In this document: positions 62,366 through 64,000 of the stretch, one piece after another
How positions within the stretch are numbered: the stretch's first letter is position 1
Layout: every line of letters begins with the position of its first letter
From: Oscheius onirici
Taxonomy: Eukaryota > Nematoda > Chromadorea > Rhabditida > Rhabditidae
DNA length: 64,000 nt
Direction of reading: 5' to 3'
NCBI GenBank assembly: GCA_932521025.1
Contig: OW051473.1
Span: 2,666,001 to 2,730,000, forward strand
Notes under the pieces: model-generated
What the model was told of the DNA's origin: nothing
The model's database searches: none
Seen by the model: only the letters and a program-made list of their open reading frames with translations
Position numbers and translations under genes: made by a program

Positions 62366-64000
62366 TTATAGGTTCAGCTCTTGGGCAATCTTGGAAGCAA
62401 TGTTCTTGAAACCAATCGACGTTCCGGAGATCCTCTTGAAACGTACACCATTCAGACTGAGTCTCGGCAGCTTGCAAACCTGAACGCTTAGTTTGAAAAT
62501 ACTAGCAAAGCGATTTACCTCCATCTCCCATTGAACCAGAGAGTCGGCGTTGGGGTCACCGTGAATGCACAAGATGAGATAACGTTCACGCTGCTCATAG
62601 TCACAGTTGTTTGAGTCGAGCACCTTACGAATTTCCCTGAAAATAATTTGAAAAAGAAGCTGCAATATCAAACCTCATCATGTCATCAGGAGCTAGAGTG
62701 CTGGTAGTCTTCATGCTCCAGGTGAATCGGAGACTGCGAGGCTTGACATCCTCTTCCTTAGAACCATTTCCAGACTGAGGACTCGAAGGCGGGTTCTGGG
62801 CAGCCTGACTCTCGCGAATCTGCGCCAACTCCTTAGCAATTGGATATCCTTGACTGGGGCCAATGGTTCCAGCTCTGCCAGCAGAGTGTGGAGGAGCGAC
62901 GACTTGGTCGGTATGGGTTCTGCGAGAGCTCATATAAGGAGGCGGTAGACCAGACGAGGCTCCCGGGTAGTGGTGGCTGGCAGCGGCGGACGGACTGCAA
63001 TCGGAGCTACGATGACGCAAAGGAGAAGAGGTCATCGAGAAGGAATGGTGCAGGGGACGACGGGAACTTACTCCCGTCGTTGCAGGCGAGTACGTTGCGG
63101 GAGGCGAAGGGGCTACCACTGAGGGGGAGGCCGTGCTGCTACTGCAAAACAGGGGCTCTCATGCAGGTATTTACAAAACTTTTTAGACAAAAATTGAAAG
63201 ATAGAAGAAGCGACAGTGCTTTTTGAGCGAAAGAATGTGGGAAAGCTTAGAGGGAAAGAGGAGTGAGGGGTGTCAAAGATAGTGCAGCAGAAGAAGTCCG
63301 CGTCCGAAGTAACCACCACCAAGACCCGAAAGCCTGAGAGTTTTGTTAAGATTTACTTTGAAATGTTAGACCATGGTTAGAAGTACCTGTGATTTTAATA
63401 AGGCTGTAGCTATAAGCTGGTTTCGTTTGACAGAGCATTTATAACATCTCCTGCTTATAGCTACCATACAATCCAGTTAGGAGCAGTGAGTATTAGTACT
63501 TTTGCTTACCGACGAGTCAGTTTCGACAGCTTAGACAGGAAGAATCCAGACTTTTGTCCGTTTCCCATGGCTTGTCCGCCGGCAGTCTGTTCAGTTTCCT
63601 CTTCTCCATCTTCCTCGTTTCCCTGAATTTTTATTGTTACTGTTTCATTTTGTCCTGAAATTTCTCTGAAGATTCGATTTCTGAACATGTAGTTTTGACA
63701 CAAAAGGAAAAGGTTGAGTTTTGAGAAACAAAGGTGAAAGTGGGCCATGCTCTGCAGTGATGGTGCCCGGCCTTTGTCGAAATAAAAACCAAAAACTCAA
63801 GAGTTTGGCAAAGACGAAAAGGATTAGCACCCAATCGCTCACAGAGTATAGATGAAAAATAGAGAAAACAATAGCTCATTAATACAAACCTTTGTGTAGT
63901 CGGTCTTTCCGTGGAACGTCTGGCGGTTTCTCGAATTTCTTGGGAAGGCTTGACTGCTCACGGCGGCAGAAGTGACGTTGCTATTGGTGGTGACGGGGGT
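62366..64000 (-). CDS. PAR-1/MARK kinase, C-terminal part
   Basis: Five exons are visible (63890-64000 partial, 63510-63622, 62674-63141, 62519-62636, 62366-62479) and join in phase. The kinase domain lies beyond the window. Visible are the linker [14 protein letters not shown], a Ser/Pro-rich disordered stretch ([12 protein letters not shown] and many SS/SP sites) and a complete KA1 domain. KA1 begins [20 protein letters not shown] and contains [19 protein letters not shown], then [20 protein letters not shown] and [14 protein letters not shown], stop at 62366. KA1 of MARK/PAR-1 binds acidic phospholipids and autoinhibits the kinase. PAR-1 controls cell polarity, including the zygotic anterior-posterior axis. 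The conservation of KA1 makes this identification firm. Confidence 0.96.

Noticed and set aside
1..64000. CRISPR arrays, bacterial operons or phage genes
   Set aside because: None present; introns, tRNA type and gene families show a nematode nuclear genome.

Overview
The window looks like nuclear DNA of a free-living or parasitic rhabditid-type nematode. Genes are split by many very short introns (commonly 34-50 nt) with consistent GT...AG borders. Several start codons sit a few bases after a pyrimidine-rich AG that looks like a spliced-leader acceptor. The gene content is nematode-like: a receptor guanylate cyclase, a srv-type chemoreceptor, a MIG-18-like secreted protein, a C-type lectin, PAR-1/MARK and protein kinase D. 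The species cannot be named from sequence alone. Exon borders below were assembled by hand; I kept only models whose reading phase closes across every junction, and I say where an end is unknown.

Layout. 1-4.7 kb: no firm gene, only weak minus-strand coding candidates. 4.75-15.87 kb (minus): a long coiled-coil protein in two blocks that probably form one gene; the large intron between the blocks carries an antisense globin gene (11.65-13.24 kb, plus). 18.0-18.9 kb: an 864-bp long-inverted-repeat element, followed by a small basic protein of unknown function (19.07-19.87 kb, plus). 20.5-31.8 kb (minus): protein kinase D, with ubiquitin-like, C1a, C1b, PH and kinase domains and an alternative first exon. 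32-41.7 kb: gene-poor, with a 21-base G run and a tRNA-Ser. 41.7-44.8 kb (plus): a tropomodulin/leiomodin-like gene with three possible C-termini.

45.2-45.3 kb (minus): a 41-residue membrane microprotein. 47.06-48.40 kb (plus): a secreted two-CUB protein. 49.8-50.8 kb (minus): a MIG-18-like secreted protein. 51.1-55.4 kb (minus): a receptor guanylate cyclase with a pseudokinase domain. 55.6-56.6 kb: a tRNA-like relic and a MITE-like inverted-repeat element. 57.0-58.4 kb (minus): a srv-like receptor. 60.4-61.5 kb (minus): a two-domain C-type lectin. 62.4-64.0 kb (minus): the 3' end of par-1, which continues past the window edge.

These are independent genes rather than one pathway. Shared themes are chemosensation and signalling (cyclase, srv receptor, PKD, PAR-1), actin or muscle organisation (tropomodulin) and secreted surface proteins (CUB, MIG-18-like, lectin). 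The most notable observations are the alternative ends of the PKD and tropomodulin genes, the unannotated-looking membrane microprotein, the two-domain globin nested antisense in another gene, and two structured inverted-repeat elements.
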